Below, piece after piece: positions 43,252 through 51,255 of a DNA stretch of 64,000 nucleotides. The translations under genes and the position numbers were made by a program. How positions within the stretch are numbered: position 1 is the first letter of the stretch; every line of letters starts with the position of its first letter. Source of the stretch: Streptomyces monashensis (lineage in GTDB: Bacteria > Actinomycetota > Actinomycetes > Streptomycetales > Streptomycetaceae). The notes beneath the pieces were generated by a model. It did no database searches. It had not been told where the DNA came from and worked only from the letters and a program-made list of their open reading frames with translations. The stretch is from contig NZ_MLYO01000036.1 in the NCBI RefSeq assembly GCF_001866665.1, forward strand, positions 1 through 64,000, given 5' to 3'.

Positions 43252-45201
43252 TCAGCGTGCCGCGGCCGTGCCGAAGTCCGCTCCTGAGATTTCCGCGAGG
43301 CCCTCCGCGATGCGCCGCAGCGGCTCGCGCAGTGCCGCGAGGTCCGCCCGCATGTCCGAGGCCTGCGGCCAGCCGAGTTCGTGGTCGAGCGGCGCGACGT
43401 CGGCGGGGCGGCGGGCCTCGTACGCGGCGAGCCGGGGGTGCCAGGTGGCGGTGAAAGGGCGGATGGTGTCGTTGACCAGGACGTAGGCCAGGTTCTGCAC
43501 CGTGTCGGTGCTTCCGGCCCTGCCCTGTTCCAGACGGATGCTGTAGGTGTGCAGCGTGCTGCGGGTGAAGTCGATGAGCGACTTCAGCGACGACAGAGCC
43601 TCGCGCAGGCTTCCCGTGCCAGGCGCCAGTTCCTGCACACCGATCCGGGTGACCAGCTCGACCTGGATGTCGAAGGCCGCCATCCGCTCCGACTCGCTGG
43701 GGGCTGCTGACACGAGGGCCTCCCTACGGCTTCCGGGTAGGGCCAGCGTAACCGGCTCGCGGTGGCCGCAGAGGGTCCGCAGGGCCGCGCGCCGCAGGGC
43801 TTCGGTGCGGGCGGGCGCGGGATCGTGCTGGTGCCAGGCGTGCAGCGTCACGGGGTGGAGGGACCAGCGGTCGCCGCCCGCACAGCCCCGGGCCGCTTCG
43901 GCGGCCGGGGTGAGCAGGCTGCGCGTGCGCAGTTCCGCGATGCCGTTGCCCGCGCGCCGGCCCGCCACGACCCGCGGCACCTGGTCGACGGCGGCCAGTA
44001 CCCGGCCCACGTCCTCGGTGGTCACCGGCAGCGGGTGCAGAGCCGCCGCGCAGCGCAGTACGTCCTTCGCGTCGGCGGTGTCCACGTCATGGACGACGGC
44101 CGCCGTGACGTCGTCGCCGGCGAGCGTGTCGAGGAGGGATCCGCCCCGGGCGTGCAGCCGGTCGTACAGATCCTGGGCGCGATGGCCCGCCTGCAGCGCG
44201 CGGCCCAGCAGCGCCAGGGCGAGCGGATGACCGTCGACGGCCTCGGCCAACGCGCCGTCGCCGCCGACGAGTTGGCGGGCATGTCGGTCGTCCAGCGGCC
44301 CCAGGTCGACCGGCGCGCCGAGGGCGGGGTACGCGCGGCTGCGCAGGGTGAACACGGTGTGCCCGAGCGGATGCGATGCCGCCATCGCCGCGATGGTCCG
44401 CAGGGGCGCTCCCTCCGGGGTGCCGTCGACGATCCACAGGAACGGTTCGCCGACGGCGTCGAAGTACGGGGAGAGGGACGGGGCCCGGCCGCTCAGACCG
44501 CATGCGCGCAGGGACGCGTCGTAGTCCCGTCCGTCCAGCCGGAACACACCGCCGGGGTACGCCGCCTCGAAACGGAACGCGTACTCCTCGGCGAGGAGCG
44601 TCTTGCCGATCCCCGCCATGCCCCGGATCTGCACCGTGCGGGTGGCTGACCGGCCGACGGTGAGGGGCGCCGCGTGGGCGTGCAGCGCGGAGTGCACGCG
44701 CCAGAGTTCGGAGAGCCGCCCGACGAACCCGGGGTGCGGCTCCGGCGCCCGGAACCGGCCCTGCCCGCTGCCGCGCTCCCGGAGGGTCATGGGCCGGGCC
44801 AGCCGTGCGACATGCTCGCGTACGTCGGCCACGAGGCCGGCGGGATCGTCGGCGGAGGCGTGCCGGGCGTCGCGGAGTTCGACGGGGTGGATGTGCCCGG
44901 TGGTGGGCTCCGGGTTGACGACCATGACCCGGCGCCGCGGATCGCCCTCCTCGAGGCCCGCGAGATAGGCGGTCGTCAGCTCCCACTGGCAGGCCTCCCG
45001 TTCCGGGTAGGCGGCCGAGTAGTACGCCAGCAACGCCTTGGAACGGCCCAGTTCGCGCCGGATGGTGTCGCTGATGCCGGCGAAGGACGCGACGCCGGTC
45101 TCGTCGGTGAACACCGTCAGCCCGCCGTCGCGCAGCGCACGGACGAGCAGGCGTACCCGCTCCACATCACCGCGGCTGTAGCTGAGGAAGACATCCCACA
45201 C
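43252..45201 (-). CDS. TIR-NB-ARC (STAND) protein with a C-terminal domain shared with the divergent gene
   Basis: This 649-aa protein has three domains. Residues 1-140 are a TIR domain (MWDVFLSYSRGDVERVRLLV, TVFTDETGVASFAGISD), with Glu74 in CQWEL at the position of the catalytic glutamate of NAD-cleaving TIRs. Residues 155-500 are an NB-ARC/STAND NTPase with Walker A GMAGIGKT (194-201), Walker B FLWIVD (about 255-260), sensor/WHD regions and an LHP motif in WSLHPVTLHAW. Residues 508-640 are a helical domain with ELVTRIGVQEL, SLREALSSLK and WHPRLAAYEARRP. The divergent gene at 45240 encodes the same domain alone. The GTG start at 45201 lies 8 bases from a -10 box, so the mRNA should be leaderless. 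A phage-defence or cell-suicide switch is inferred. Confidence 0.9.
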   Translation of the reverse strand: MWDVFLSYSRGDVERVRLLVRALRDGGLTVFTDETGVASFAGISDTIRRELGRSKALLAYYSAAYPEREACQWELTTAYLAGLEEGDPRRRVMVVNPEPTTGHIHPVELRDARHASADDPAGLVADVREHVARLARPMTLRERGSGQGRFRAPEPHPGFVGRLSELWRVHSALHAHAAPLTVGRSATRTVQIRGMAGIGKTLLAEEYAFRFEAAYPGGVFRLDGRDYDASLRACGLSGRAPSLSPYFDAVGEPFLWIVDGTPEGAPLRTIAAMAASHPLGHTVFTLRSRAYPALGAPVDLGPLDDRHARQLVGGDGALAEAVDGHPLALALLGRALQAGHRAQDLYDRLHARGGSLLDTLAGDDVTAAVVHDVDTADAKDVLRCAAALHPLPVTTEDVGRVLAAVDQVPRVVAGRRAGNGIAELRTRSLLTPAAEAARGCAGGDRWSLHPVTLHAWHQHDPAPARTEALRRAALRTLCGHREPVTLALPGSRREALVSAAPSESERMAAFDIQVELVTRIGVQELAPGTGSLREALSSLKSLIDFTRSTLHTYSIRLEQGRAGSTDTVQNLAYVLVNDTIRPFTATWHPRLAAYEARRPADVAPLDHELGWPQASDMRADLAALREPLRRIAEGLAEISGADFGTAAAR

Positions 45202-45208
45202 GACGGCT

Positions 45209-45224
45209 TACCCTACTGTGGGTA
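45209..45224. promoter_or_regulatory. Divergent promoter/palindrome of the TIR and partner genes
   Basis: The two start codons are only 38 bases apart. TACCC-N6-GGGTA is an inverted repeat that contains TAGGGT on the minus strand (45215-45210, the -10 for the TIR gene) and TACTGT on the plus strand (45214-45219, a possible -10 for the partner). The two promoters therefore overlap and share a potential operator. No good -35 is visible on either strand. Confidence 0.55.
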
Positions 45225-45239
45225 CAGGGGAGGGCGATC

Positions 45240-45845
45240 ATGGCACACAGGCAGCGCAGGCGGCGACCGAGTGGTCCCTCGCAGATCACGGCCAAGCTGA
45301 CGATCCCGTTCGTCGGCGAGATCTCCGGCACCTGGGAGCCCGCCGACGCGGAGCGCAGTGCGGCCTGGGAGCTGTATCTGGAGTTGGTGACCCGGGTCTC
45401 GGTGGAGGAGCTGGGCCGCGACGAGGGGTTTCTGCGTGAGGCCCTCTCCTCCTTCTACACGTTCTTCCGTACGACCCGCGAGATCCTGCGCCGCTACGGC
45501 CCCGACGTGGCCCCACGCCTCTCACCCGGCCACGTCAGCTTCGGAGTCCTCGCGGTCACCGTCCTCAACCGCGTCCTGCGCCCGCTCCTGTCGTCGTGGC
45601 ATCCCCGGCTCACCGCGTACGAGTCCCGCCGGCCGGAGGGCCGGGATCCGGTGGCGTGGGAGCGGGAGTGGGAGCACGCGGACGCACTGCGCGACGAGAT
45701 CGCGGAGGTACGGCGCACGCTGGCGTCCCTGGCGCGGACGCTGCAGGAGGTGGCGGGGGTCGGTGACCTCATCGACCTTCCGGTACCCCGCTCGGCCGGG
45801 GCGGACGTGGGGCACCCCCCCCCCCGCGGGTCAGCGGGGCAGTGA
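45240..45845 (+). CDS. Stand-alone copy of the TIR protein's C-terminal domain
   Basis: This 201-aa protein has a basic N-terminus (MAHRQRRRRPSG) and then a domain that aligns along its whole length with residues 508-640 of the divergent TIR-NB-ARC protein. Shared stretches are ELVTRVSVEEL/ELVTRIGVQEL, LREALSSF/LREALSSL and SWHPRLTAYESRRP/TWHPRLAAYEARRP. AGGGGAGGG lies just before ATG 45240. A run of 11 C residues at 45815-45825 lies in the last coding stretch, where slippage would change only the C-terminal tail. It may be an adaptor, sensor or inhibitor for the TIR protein through like-like domain contact. No enzyme motif is present. Confidence 0.8.
   Translation: MAHRQRRRRPSGPSQITAKLTIPFVGEISGTWEPADAERSAAWELYLELVTRVSVEELGRDEGFLREALSSFYTFFRTTREILRRYGPDVAPRLSPGHVSFGVLAVTVLNRVLRPLLSSWHPRLTAYESRRPEGRDPVAWEREWEHADALRDEIAEVRRTLASLARTLQEVAGVGDLIDLPVPRSAGADVGHPPPRGSAGQ
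45815..45825. repeat. Poly-C tract of 11 in the end of the partner gene
   Basis: Eleven consecutive C residues lie within the last 10 codons of the small partner gene. Loss or gain of one base would shift the frame and change or extend the C-terminus. It may be phase-variable or a sequencing artefact. Confidence 0.8.
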
Positions 45846-46086
45846 AGGCTGATCACATCGTCCTTCGCGTTTGCGCCACCACACGTCATCGCCTTCCCTC
45901 GCCCGGACGACCGCTGGGCCTTGCACACGCTGGTGCTCCACGTCGGTCCCGGCGCGGCGTGCCCGCTCGCGCGTGACTCCCCTCCGCCCCGCTCGATCGC
46001 CCGTCGCCACCGGGAAATCAGGATGCGTCGACGCCGACGGGCGCGGATGATCGGGAGGTTGTCGAGCCACTGTCCGAGGAGTCGCC

Positions 46087-46503
46087 ATGATCCGCCGAGT
46101 GAACGCGCCCGGCCTCTTCCCACCGCCCGCCTACGCACATGCCTCGGTGGTGGAGGCGGGCACCAGGCTCGCCTTTCTCGCAGGCTCCGTGCCGCTCGAC
46201 GCGCACGGGGGGATCGTCGGCCCCGGTGACCCCGTGCGGCAGGCCGAGCAGGTGATCGGGAACCTGCGGGAGCAACTCGACGCCGTGGGAAGCGACTTGG
46301 CGCATGTGGTCGTGACCGAGGTGTACGTGGTGAGCACGGAGCCCGCCGTGCTGTCGGCGGTGTGGGACGTGGTCGAGGCCTCGGGGCTGAGCGCGGGGCC
46401 GCACTCGTCCACGTTGGTCGGGGTCGCTTGTCTCGGGTACCCCGGACAGTTGGTGGAGATCACAGCCACGGCCGTGGTGCCGGAGAGGCAGAAGCAGCGG
46501 TGA
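46087..46503 (+). CDS. RidA/YjgF family protein
   Basis: This 138-aa protein is of the Rid family, which hydrolyses reactive enamine/imine intermediates formed by PLP enzymes and other amine-generating reactions. The family pattern is clear: INRVNAPGLF-like opening (MIRRVNAPGLFPPPAYAHA), LAFLAGSVPLDAHGGIVG, QAEQVIGNLREQL and VGVACLGYPGQLVEITATAVVP. The canonical catalytic Arg near the end of RidA (usually in VEIEA-type strands with preceding R) is replaced by a Gly-Val-Ala stretch, so it is more likely a Rid2-7-type homologue. The stop overlaps the GNAT gene start, giving a coupled pair. Confidence 0.88.
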   Translation: MIRRVNAPGLFPPPAYAHASVVEAGTRLAFLAGSVPLDAHGGIVGPGDPVRQAEQVIGNLREQLDAVGSDLAHVVVTEVYVVSTEPAVLSAVWDVVEASGLSAGPHSSTLVGVACLGYPGQLVEITATAVVPERQKQR

Positions 46504-46961
46504 CGGAGGAGGTCGTACTGCGCCGGGCCGTGGCGGCGGATGCCCGGGCCGCCGCCGAGGTGTGGCTGCGGTCCTTCCGTGTCGCGCTGCCCACCGTCGT
46601 CCGGCCGCGCAGCGACGACGAGGTGCGGGAGTACATCCGGGACGTCGTCGTGCCGTCGCGGGAGACCTGGGTGGCGGAGGCGGCCGAGCGCGGGATCGTC
46701 GGACTGATGGTGCTGCACGGGGAGTTGCTGTCCCAGCTGTACCTGGACCCGGACTGGCGAGGGCGCGGAATCGGCGACCGGTTCGTCGCGCTGGCCAAGG
46801 AGCGCAGCCCGGGCGGGCTGGCCCTGTGGACCTTCCAGGTCAACGAGCCCGCCCACCGTTTCTACGAGCGGCACGGCTTCACGGCCGTCGAGTTCACCGA
46901 CGGCAGCGGAAACGAGGAGCGGGAGCCCGATGTGCGGTACGTCTGGCGCCCCCAGGGCTGA
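46500..46961 (+). CDS. GNAT-family N-acetyltransferase
   Basis: This 153-aa acetyltransferase has the acetyl-CoA pyrophosphate loop in LYLDPDWRGRGIGDRFVALAKE (motif A, R/Q-x-x-G-x-G/A) and motif B NEPAHRFYERHGF. GTG 46500 overlaps the stop of the RidA gene (GTGA). The substrate is unknown. Pairing with a Rid protein could mean that both handle an amine or imine metabolite, but that is a guess. Convergent with the racemase gene, whose stop is only three bases away. Confidence 0.9.
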   Translation: MTEEVVLRRAVAADARAAAEVWLRSFRVALPTVVRPRSDDEVREYIRDVVVPSRETWVAEAAERGIVGLMVLHGELLSQLYLDPDWRGRGIGDRFVALAKERSPGGLALWTFQVNEPAHRFYERHGFTAVEFTDGSGNEEREPDVRYVWRPQG

Positions 46962-46964
46962 CCC

Positions 46965-47693
46965 CTACTGATCGGTGCGGGGCCGCCCCCACCTCCGCTC
47001 CTTCGGCAGCGGCTTCTCGTAGCCGCCCGCCCGGCTGGTCGTCAGGCCCAGGGCGACCAGGGACTCGGCGAGCCGGACCGCCGCGGCCACGCCGTCGACC
47101 ACCGGCAGCCCGAGCTTCTCGCCCACCGTCCGCTGCAGACCCGTCATCCCGGCGCAGCCCAGCACCAGGACTTCGGCGCCGGCGTCCCGGGCCCGCTCGG
47201 CCGCGGACAGGAACGCGGACTCGGTGCGGCCGGGGTCCTCGGCGAGGTCGAGGACCCCGAGGCCGGTGCCGACGACGGCGGCGCAGTTGCGGGCCACGCC
47301 GGCGGTCTCCAGGCTGTCCTCGATCTGGCCGCGGGAGCGGTCGAGGGTGGTGACGACGCCGTAGCGGCGGCCGAGCAGACAGGCCAGGTGGGCGGCGGCC
47401 TCCGTGATGTCCACGACGGGGACGTCGACCAGTTCGCGCACGCCCTCCCTGCCGTGCTCGCCGAAGCCGGCCAGCACGACGGCGTCGTACGCGGGACCGT
47501 CGTAGGTGCGCAGGGTGTCGAGGACGGCCGCCGCCGAGAGGTAGCTGTCGAGCCAGCCCTCGGCGGACGCGGGGCCCCAGTCGGGGGTCAGACCGGTGAC
47601 GGTGGTGCCCGGGCCGACGGCGGCCCGGGCACCTCGCACGATCTCCTCGGTCATCTCCTGCGTGGTGTTGCAGTTGGTGACGATGATCCGCAC
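46965..47693 (-). CDS. Asp/Glu/hydantoin racemase family protein
   Basis: This 242-aa two-domain alpha/beta racemase is of the Asp/Glu/hydantoin family. The two catalytic cysteines sit in VTNCNTTQEM-like (here IIVTNCNTTQ near residue 8) and GCAGM (in EVLVLGCAGMTGLQ, about residue 185) positions. These enzymes racemise hydantoins or allantoin. It is the second gene of a minus-strand operon with an NCS1 permease (5-base gap), so allantoin or hydantoin racemisation during purine or hydantoin use is likely. A palindromic GntR site controls the pair. Confidence 0.88.
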   Translation of the reverse strand: MRIIVTNCNTTQEMTEEIVRGARAAVGPGTTVTGLTPDWGPASAEGWLDSYLSAAAVLDTLRTYDGPAYDAVVLAGFGEHGREGVRELVDVPVVDITEAAAHLACLLGRRYGVVTTLDRSRGQIEDSLETAGVARNCAAVVGTGLGVLDLAEDPGRTESAFLSAAERARDAGAEVLVLGCAGMTGLQRTVGEKLGLPVVDGVAAAVRLAESLVALGLTTSRAGGYEKPLPKERRWGRPRTDQ

Positions 47694-47698
47694 GCTCG

Positions 47699-49159
47699 TC
47701 AGGCCTCCCGCGTCGTGCGGTCCGCGCGGTCACGCCGGTTGAGCAGCGCGTAGAGACCGGCGCCGAGCGCGGTGCCGATGAACCAGGAGTACGGCGCCGC
47801 GTCGCTGAAGCTCTTCACCAGCGCCAGCACGGCCGCGACCGCCGCGGAGGGCAGGAACGCCCACAGCGCCCGGGGGTTGACGCCCCTGCGGTAGTGATAC
47901 GGGCTGCCCGGCCGGGCGTCGAACAGCGCGTCGACATCGATCTTCCCGCGCTTGACCCAGTAGTAGTCGATCATGATCACGCCGAACAGCGGGCCCAGGA
48001 AGGCGCCGAGGCCGCCGAGGAAGTAGTTGACGACGGTCGGGTTGGAGAAGAGGTTCCAGGGGGTGACGACCAGCGCGGCCACCGTGCTGATCATGCCGCC
48101 GACCTTGAAGCTGATCTTCTGCGGCCAGACGTTGGCGAGGTCGTACGCCGGGGAGACGAAGTTGGCGACGATGTTGACGCCCATGGTCGCCACCGCGAAG
48201 GCGAACGCGGCCACGACCAGCACCCAGGTGTTGCCCACCTTCGCGACGAGTTCCGCCGGGTCGGTGATGGCCTGCCCGAACGCCTTCAGCGAGCCGGCCG
48301 TGACGATCACCGAGACGACGACGAAGGCGGTGGAGTTGACGGGCAGGCCCCAGAAGTTGCCGCGCCGGACGGTCCGGTAGTCGGGCGCGAAGCGGGAGAA
48401 GTCGCAGAAGTTGAGCATCAGCGTGCCGTAAGTGGCGAGGATCAGGCCGATCGCGCCGAACCACTGCCGCCACTGCTCGCCCGTGGACACCGGGTGCGGG
48501 GTGGAGGTGAGCGAGATGCTCCAGCCGGCCTTCGCCAGGACCCAGACCGCGAGCGCGATCATCACCAGCCAGATCACCGGGCCGCAGAAGTCCTGGAACC
48601 TGCGCACCGCTTCCATGCCCTGGCTGATGATCACCCACTGGAGCAGCCAGAGCGACACGAAGGAGATCCAGCCGAGCGCGTCCAGGCCGAGGAAGGAGTG
48701 GTGGGTCAGGGAGGCCAGGCCCGGCCAGGCGGCGAGCAGCATCACGTTGACGGCGACGGAGGCCAGATAGGTCTGGATGCCGTACCACATGATGGCGATC
48801 ACGGCTCTGATCAGCGCCGGGATGTTGGCGCCCCAGATGCCGAAGCTGATGCGGCTGACCACGGGGAACGGCACACCGTGGCGCTGGCCGATCTTCCCCA
48901 TGCGGTTCATGCCGACGTAGATGAGCACGAAGCCGGCGAGCAGAGCCGTGAAGACCTGCCAGACGTTCATGCCGAGGACCAGCAGGCCGGCGGCGAAGGT
49001 GTAGTTGCCGAGGTTGTGGACGTCCGACATCCACATGGCGAACAGGTCGAAGACCTTCCAGTTCCGCTGCTTCGCGGGGGCGAGGTCCTCGTTGACGAGG
49101 CGTGGGTCGGGAACGAACGCGGTGGCGCCGGTGGCTTCGGCGCGGTCGGCGAGGGACAC
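47699..49159 (-). CDS. NCS1-family nucleobase/hydantoin/allantoin permease
   Basis: This 486-aa, 12-span permease of the nucleobase:cation symporter-1 family shows the family patterns DVHNLGNYTFAAGLLVLGMN, RISFGIWGANIPALIRAVIAIMWYGIQTYLAS (span 3/loop) and GLPVNSTAFVVVSVIV. Members take up uracil, cytosine, allantoin, hydantoins or thiamine. The racemase partner argues for allantoin or a hydantoin. GTG 49159 has GGAGG upstream (4-base spacing) and starts the conserved region (VSLADRAEATGATAF). The frame upstream is open but non-homologous and crosses the operator. It diverges from a GntR regulator. Confidence 0.9.
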   Translation of the reverse strand: MSLADRAEATGATAFVPDPRLVNEDLAPAKQRNWKVFDLFAMWMSDVHNLGNYTFAAGLLVLGMNVWQVFTALLAGFVLIYVGMNRMGKIGQRHGVPFPVVSRISFGIWGANIPALIRAVIAIMWYGIQTYLASVAVNVMLLAAWPGLASLTHHSFLGLDALGWISFVSLWLLQWVIISQGMEAVRRFQDFCGPVIWLVMIALAVWVLAKAGWSISLTSTPHPVSTGEQWRQWFGAIGLILATYGTLMLNFCDFSRFAPDYRTVRRGNFWGLPVNSTAFVVVSVIVTAGSLKAFGQAITDPAELVAKVGNTWVLVVAAFAFAVATMGVNIVANFVSPAYDLANVWPQKISFKVGGMISTVAALVVTPWNLFSNPTVVNYFLGGLGAFLGPLFGVIMIDYYWVKRGKIDVDALFDARPGSPYHYRRGVNPRALWAFLPSAAVAAVLALVKSFSDAAPYSWFIGTALGAGLYALLNRRDRADRTTREA

Positions 49160-49197
49160 GGGGCCTCCAGGAGCAGGGGGGACGGAGGACGGCAGCC

Positions 49198-49213
49198 GTT
49201 TGGTATACCAAAC
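49198..49213. promoter_or_regulatory. GntR/FCD operator GTTTGGTATACCAAAC
   Basis: A perfect 16-bp palindrome in the divergent region between the NCS1 permease (39 bases from its start) and the GntR gene (92 bases). The TGGTATACCA core is the kind of site that FCD-type GntR proteins bind. It would repress the permease-racemase operon and probably the regulator itself. Confidence 0.8.
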
Positions 49214-49304
49214 TCCCGTCATGGTCTCGCCGTCAACCGTTCGGACCGATGTCGTTGCCGTTACAGCCCCGTAAAAGCACCGACGGGTCGGCGAAGATGG
49301 GCTC

Positions 49305-49982
49305 ATGACCCCCACGACGGCCTCTACGACGACGAAGACCGAACCCCTCGGCGCAGTGCGCGAACGCGTCCTGGCGAGCCTGCGGGAGGACATCATCGGC
49401 GGGCGCCTGGCACCCGGTGACCGCCTCGTCGAACGGGAGCTGGCCGAGCGGTTCGGCGTCTCACGGGTGCCGGTGCGCGAGGCGATCCGCGCACTGGTCG
49501 CCGAGGGTTTCGTGCTGTTCGAGTCGGCCCGGCGCACGGTCGTACGACGGCTGACCCCGACCGACGTCCGGGAACTCTTCGAGCTGCGCGAGGCGTTGGA
49601 GGTGTACGCGGCGGGGCTGGCGGCGAGCCGGGTGACGCCGCAGGCCCTGGCGGAGCTGCGCGCGCTGCTGGAGCAGGCGGCGCGGGCGACGAAGGAGGGG
49701 GACGCCGAGGCGATCACGGACATCAACACCCGCTTCCACGACCGCATCCGCGCCCTGGCCGGCAACAGCCTGCTCATCTCGGTCATGGAACCGGTCGACG
49801 GCCGCCTGCGCTGGCTCACCCGGCAGAACGAGGAGTGGCCCCAACTGCTCGGCGAACACCGCGAGTTGTACGACGCCATCGCCTCCGGCGACCCGGACCG
49901 CGCCCGCGCCCACGCGCTGGAGCACGTCCGCGCCAACTACCGCTCCACGGTCCGGCACCTGTTCGGGGACGACGCCGTCTGA
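49305..49982 (+). CDS. GntR-family regulator (FCD subfamily)
   Basis: This 225-aa regulator has an N-terminal GntR winged helix (LAPGDRLVERELAERFGVSRVPVREAIRALVAEGFV; residues about 30-80) and a C-terminal FCD ligand domain with the metal-binding Asp/His pattern (DVRELFELREALEVYAAGLA, DINTRFHDRIRALAGN, EHRELYDAIASGDPDRARAHALEHV). FCD members sense carboxylates and related metabolites such as allantoate or ureidoglycolate. It diverges from the permease-racemase operon with a perfect palindrome between. ATG 49305 is the natural start. Confidence 0.94.
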   Translation: MTPTTASTTTKTEPLGAVRERVLASLREDIIGGRLAPGDRLVERELAERFGVSRVPVREAIRALVAEGFVLFESARRTVVRRLTPTDVRELFELREALEVYAAGLAASRVTPQALAELRALLEQAARATKEGDAEAITDINTRFHDRIRALAGNSLLISVMEPVDGRLRWLTRQNEEWPQLLGEHRELYDAIASGDPDRARAHALEHVRANYRSTVRHLFGDDAV

Positions 49983-50014
49983 CGGAGGCGACCGAGCGGC
50001 CGACGTGACGAGCC

Positions 50015-50050
50015 GGCCGAGGTGGCCGAGGCGGCCGAGGCGGCCGAGAT
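50015..50050. repeat. Four 9-bp tandem repeats between convergent genes
   Basis: Four consecutive units GGCCGAGGT, GGCCGAGGC, GGCCGAGGC and GGCCGAGAT lie between the stops of the GntR and uracil-DNA glycosylase genes. They do not form a strong hairpin and look like slippage repeats. Confidence 0.6.
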
Positions 50051-50053
50051 GCG

Positions 50054-50749
50054 TTACGGCAGTCGCGCCGCCCGCGCCGCCGCGCGCAGCACCTCGCGCA
50101 GCATCTCGGCGGTGAGCCTGCCGGTGAAGGTGTTGCGCTGGCTGACGTGGAAGCAGCCGAACAGGTCGAGGCCGTCGAGCGCGACCCGGGTGCCGTGGGC
50201 GAAGGCCGGGCGCGGCCGGGGTATGGCCCAGCCCGCCTCGGCGAACGCGGGCAGCGCGGCCTGCCAGCCGAAGACACCGAGGACGACGGCGGCCCTGAGC
50301 GTCGGGCGCAGCAGCTTCAGCTCCTGGACCAGCCAGGGGCGGCAGGTGTCACGCTCACCGGGGGTCGGCTTGTTGGCGGGCGGGGCGCAGTGCACGGGCG
50401 CGGTGACGCGGACGCCGTACAGCTCCAGTCCGTCGTCGGCGCTGACCGAGGTGGGCTGCGAGGCGAGCCCCACGTCGTACAGCGCCTGGTAGAGCACGTC
50501 CCCGGAGCGGTCGCCGGTGAACATGCGGCCGGTGCGGTTGCCGCCGTGCGCGGCGGGGGCTAGCCCGATGATCACCAGCCGGGCGTCGGCCGGGCCGAAG
50601 CCGGGCACCGGCCGCCCCCAGTACGTCCAGTCGGCGAACGCGGCCCGCTTCGTCCGGGCCACCTCCTCGCGCCACTCCACCAGCCGGGGGCAGGCCCGGC
50701 AGTCCGCGACGCGCCGGTCGAGCCGGGCGAGGGCAGCGCTGTCGTCCAT
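50054..50749 (-). CDS. Uracil-DNA glycosylase, family 5-type (UdgB-like)
   Basis: This 231-aa base-excision repair enzyme removes uracil and other deaminated bases. The family pattern GLAPAAHGGNRTGRMFTGDRSG (about residues 64-85) resembles the family-5 active-site motif. CRACPRLVEWREEV near the N-terminus and CRPWLVQELKLLRP supply cysteines that may bind an Fe-S cluster. HVSQRNTFTGRLT is the C-terminal motif. ATG 50749 was chosen by homology. The open frame continues upstream without a stop into a peptidase remnant (50830-51255), so translation could in principle begin earlier. No damage-type promoter is visible. Confidence 0.88.
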   Translation of the reverse strand: MDDSAALARLDRRVADCRACPRLVEWREEVARTKRAAFADWTYWGRPVPGFGPADARLVIIGLAPAAHGGNRTGRMFTGDRSGDVLYQALYDVGLASQPTSVSADDGLELYGVRVTAPVHCAPPANKPTPGERDTCRPWLVQELKLLRPTLRAAVVLGVFGWQAALPAFAEAGWAIPRPRPAFAHGTRVALDGLDLFGCFHVSQRNTFTGRLTAEMLREVLRAAARAARLP

Positions 50750-50829
50750 ACCGCCACCGTATGCCCCGACGACTCCCCGGCGTCCGTGGCCACCGACACC
50801 GACGCCCACGCCGACACCGGCACCGTCGA

Positions 50830-51255
50830 CGTCATCCGTCCCCCTGGCCCGGTCCTCGGCCGCGCGGCTCGCATAGTTCTCCACGAACGCACACATCGCC
50901 ACGACCGTGTCGCGCAGCTCCGACAGCAGCACGCGCTCGTTCGGGGCGTTCAGATTGCACAGGTTGTCCTGGGCACCGAAGAACAGCGCCTCCGCGTCCG
51001 GCGCGGCCCTGGCGAGCCCGTTGACCAGCGGGATCGCCCCCCGGTGGCGATGTGCGCCGGCTCGGCGCCCCACGCACGCGCCAGCGCGTCGAGCGCCGCC
51101 CGATAGGCCGGACCACGGGTGACGGCCTCGAATCCGGGGCCGGTGTCGCCGGGCGTGACGGTGAACGGCACGCCGTACGGTCCGAGCAGTCGCAGATGCT
51201 CGACCAGCGCCGACAGTGCCTCGCGCGGATCCTGCACTCGGGTCCGGTCAACGAC
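50830..51255 (-). pseudogene. Remnant of an M20-family dipeptidase gene with a frameshift
   Basis: The minus strand encodes the C-terminal part of an M20 metallopeptidase: VQDPREALSALVEHLR, PGFEAVTRGPAYRAALDALA, then GAIPLVNGLARAAPDAEALFF and CNLNAPNERVLLSEL. The first half and second half are in different frames. The switch falls at a run of six G residues (near 51040), where one base is missing from the family's expected GG-[SA]-I-P. The N-terminal 300 or so residues, including the metal site, are absent. The last part reads in frame into the uracil-DNA glycosylase gene. Confidence 0.75.
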
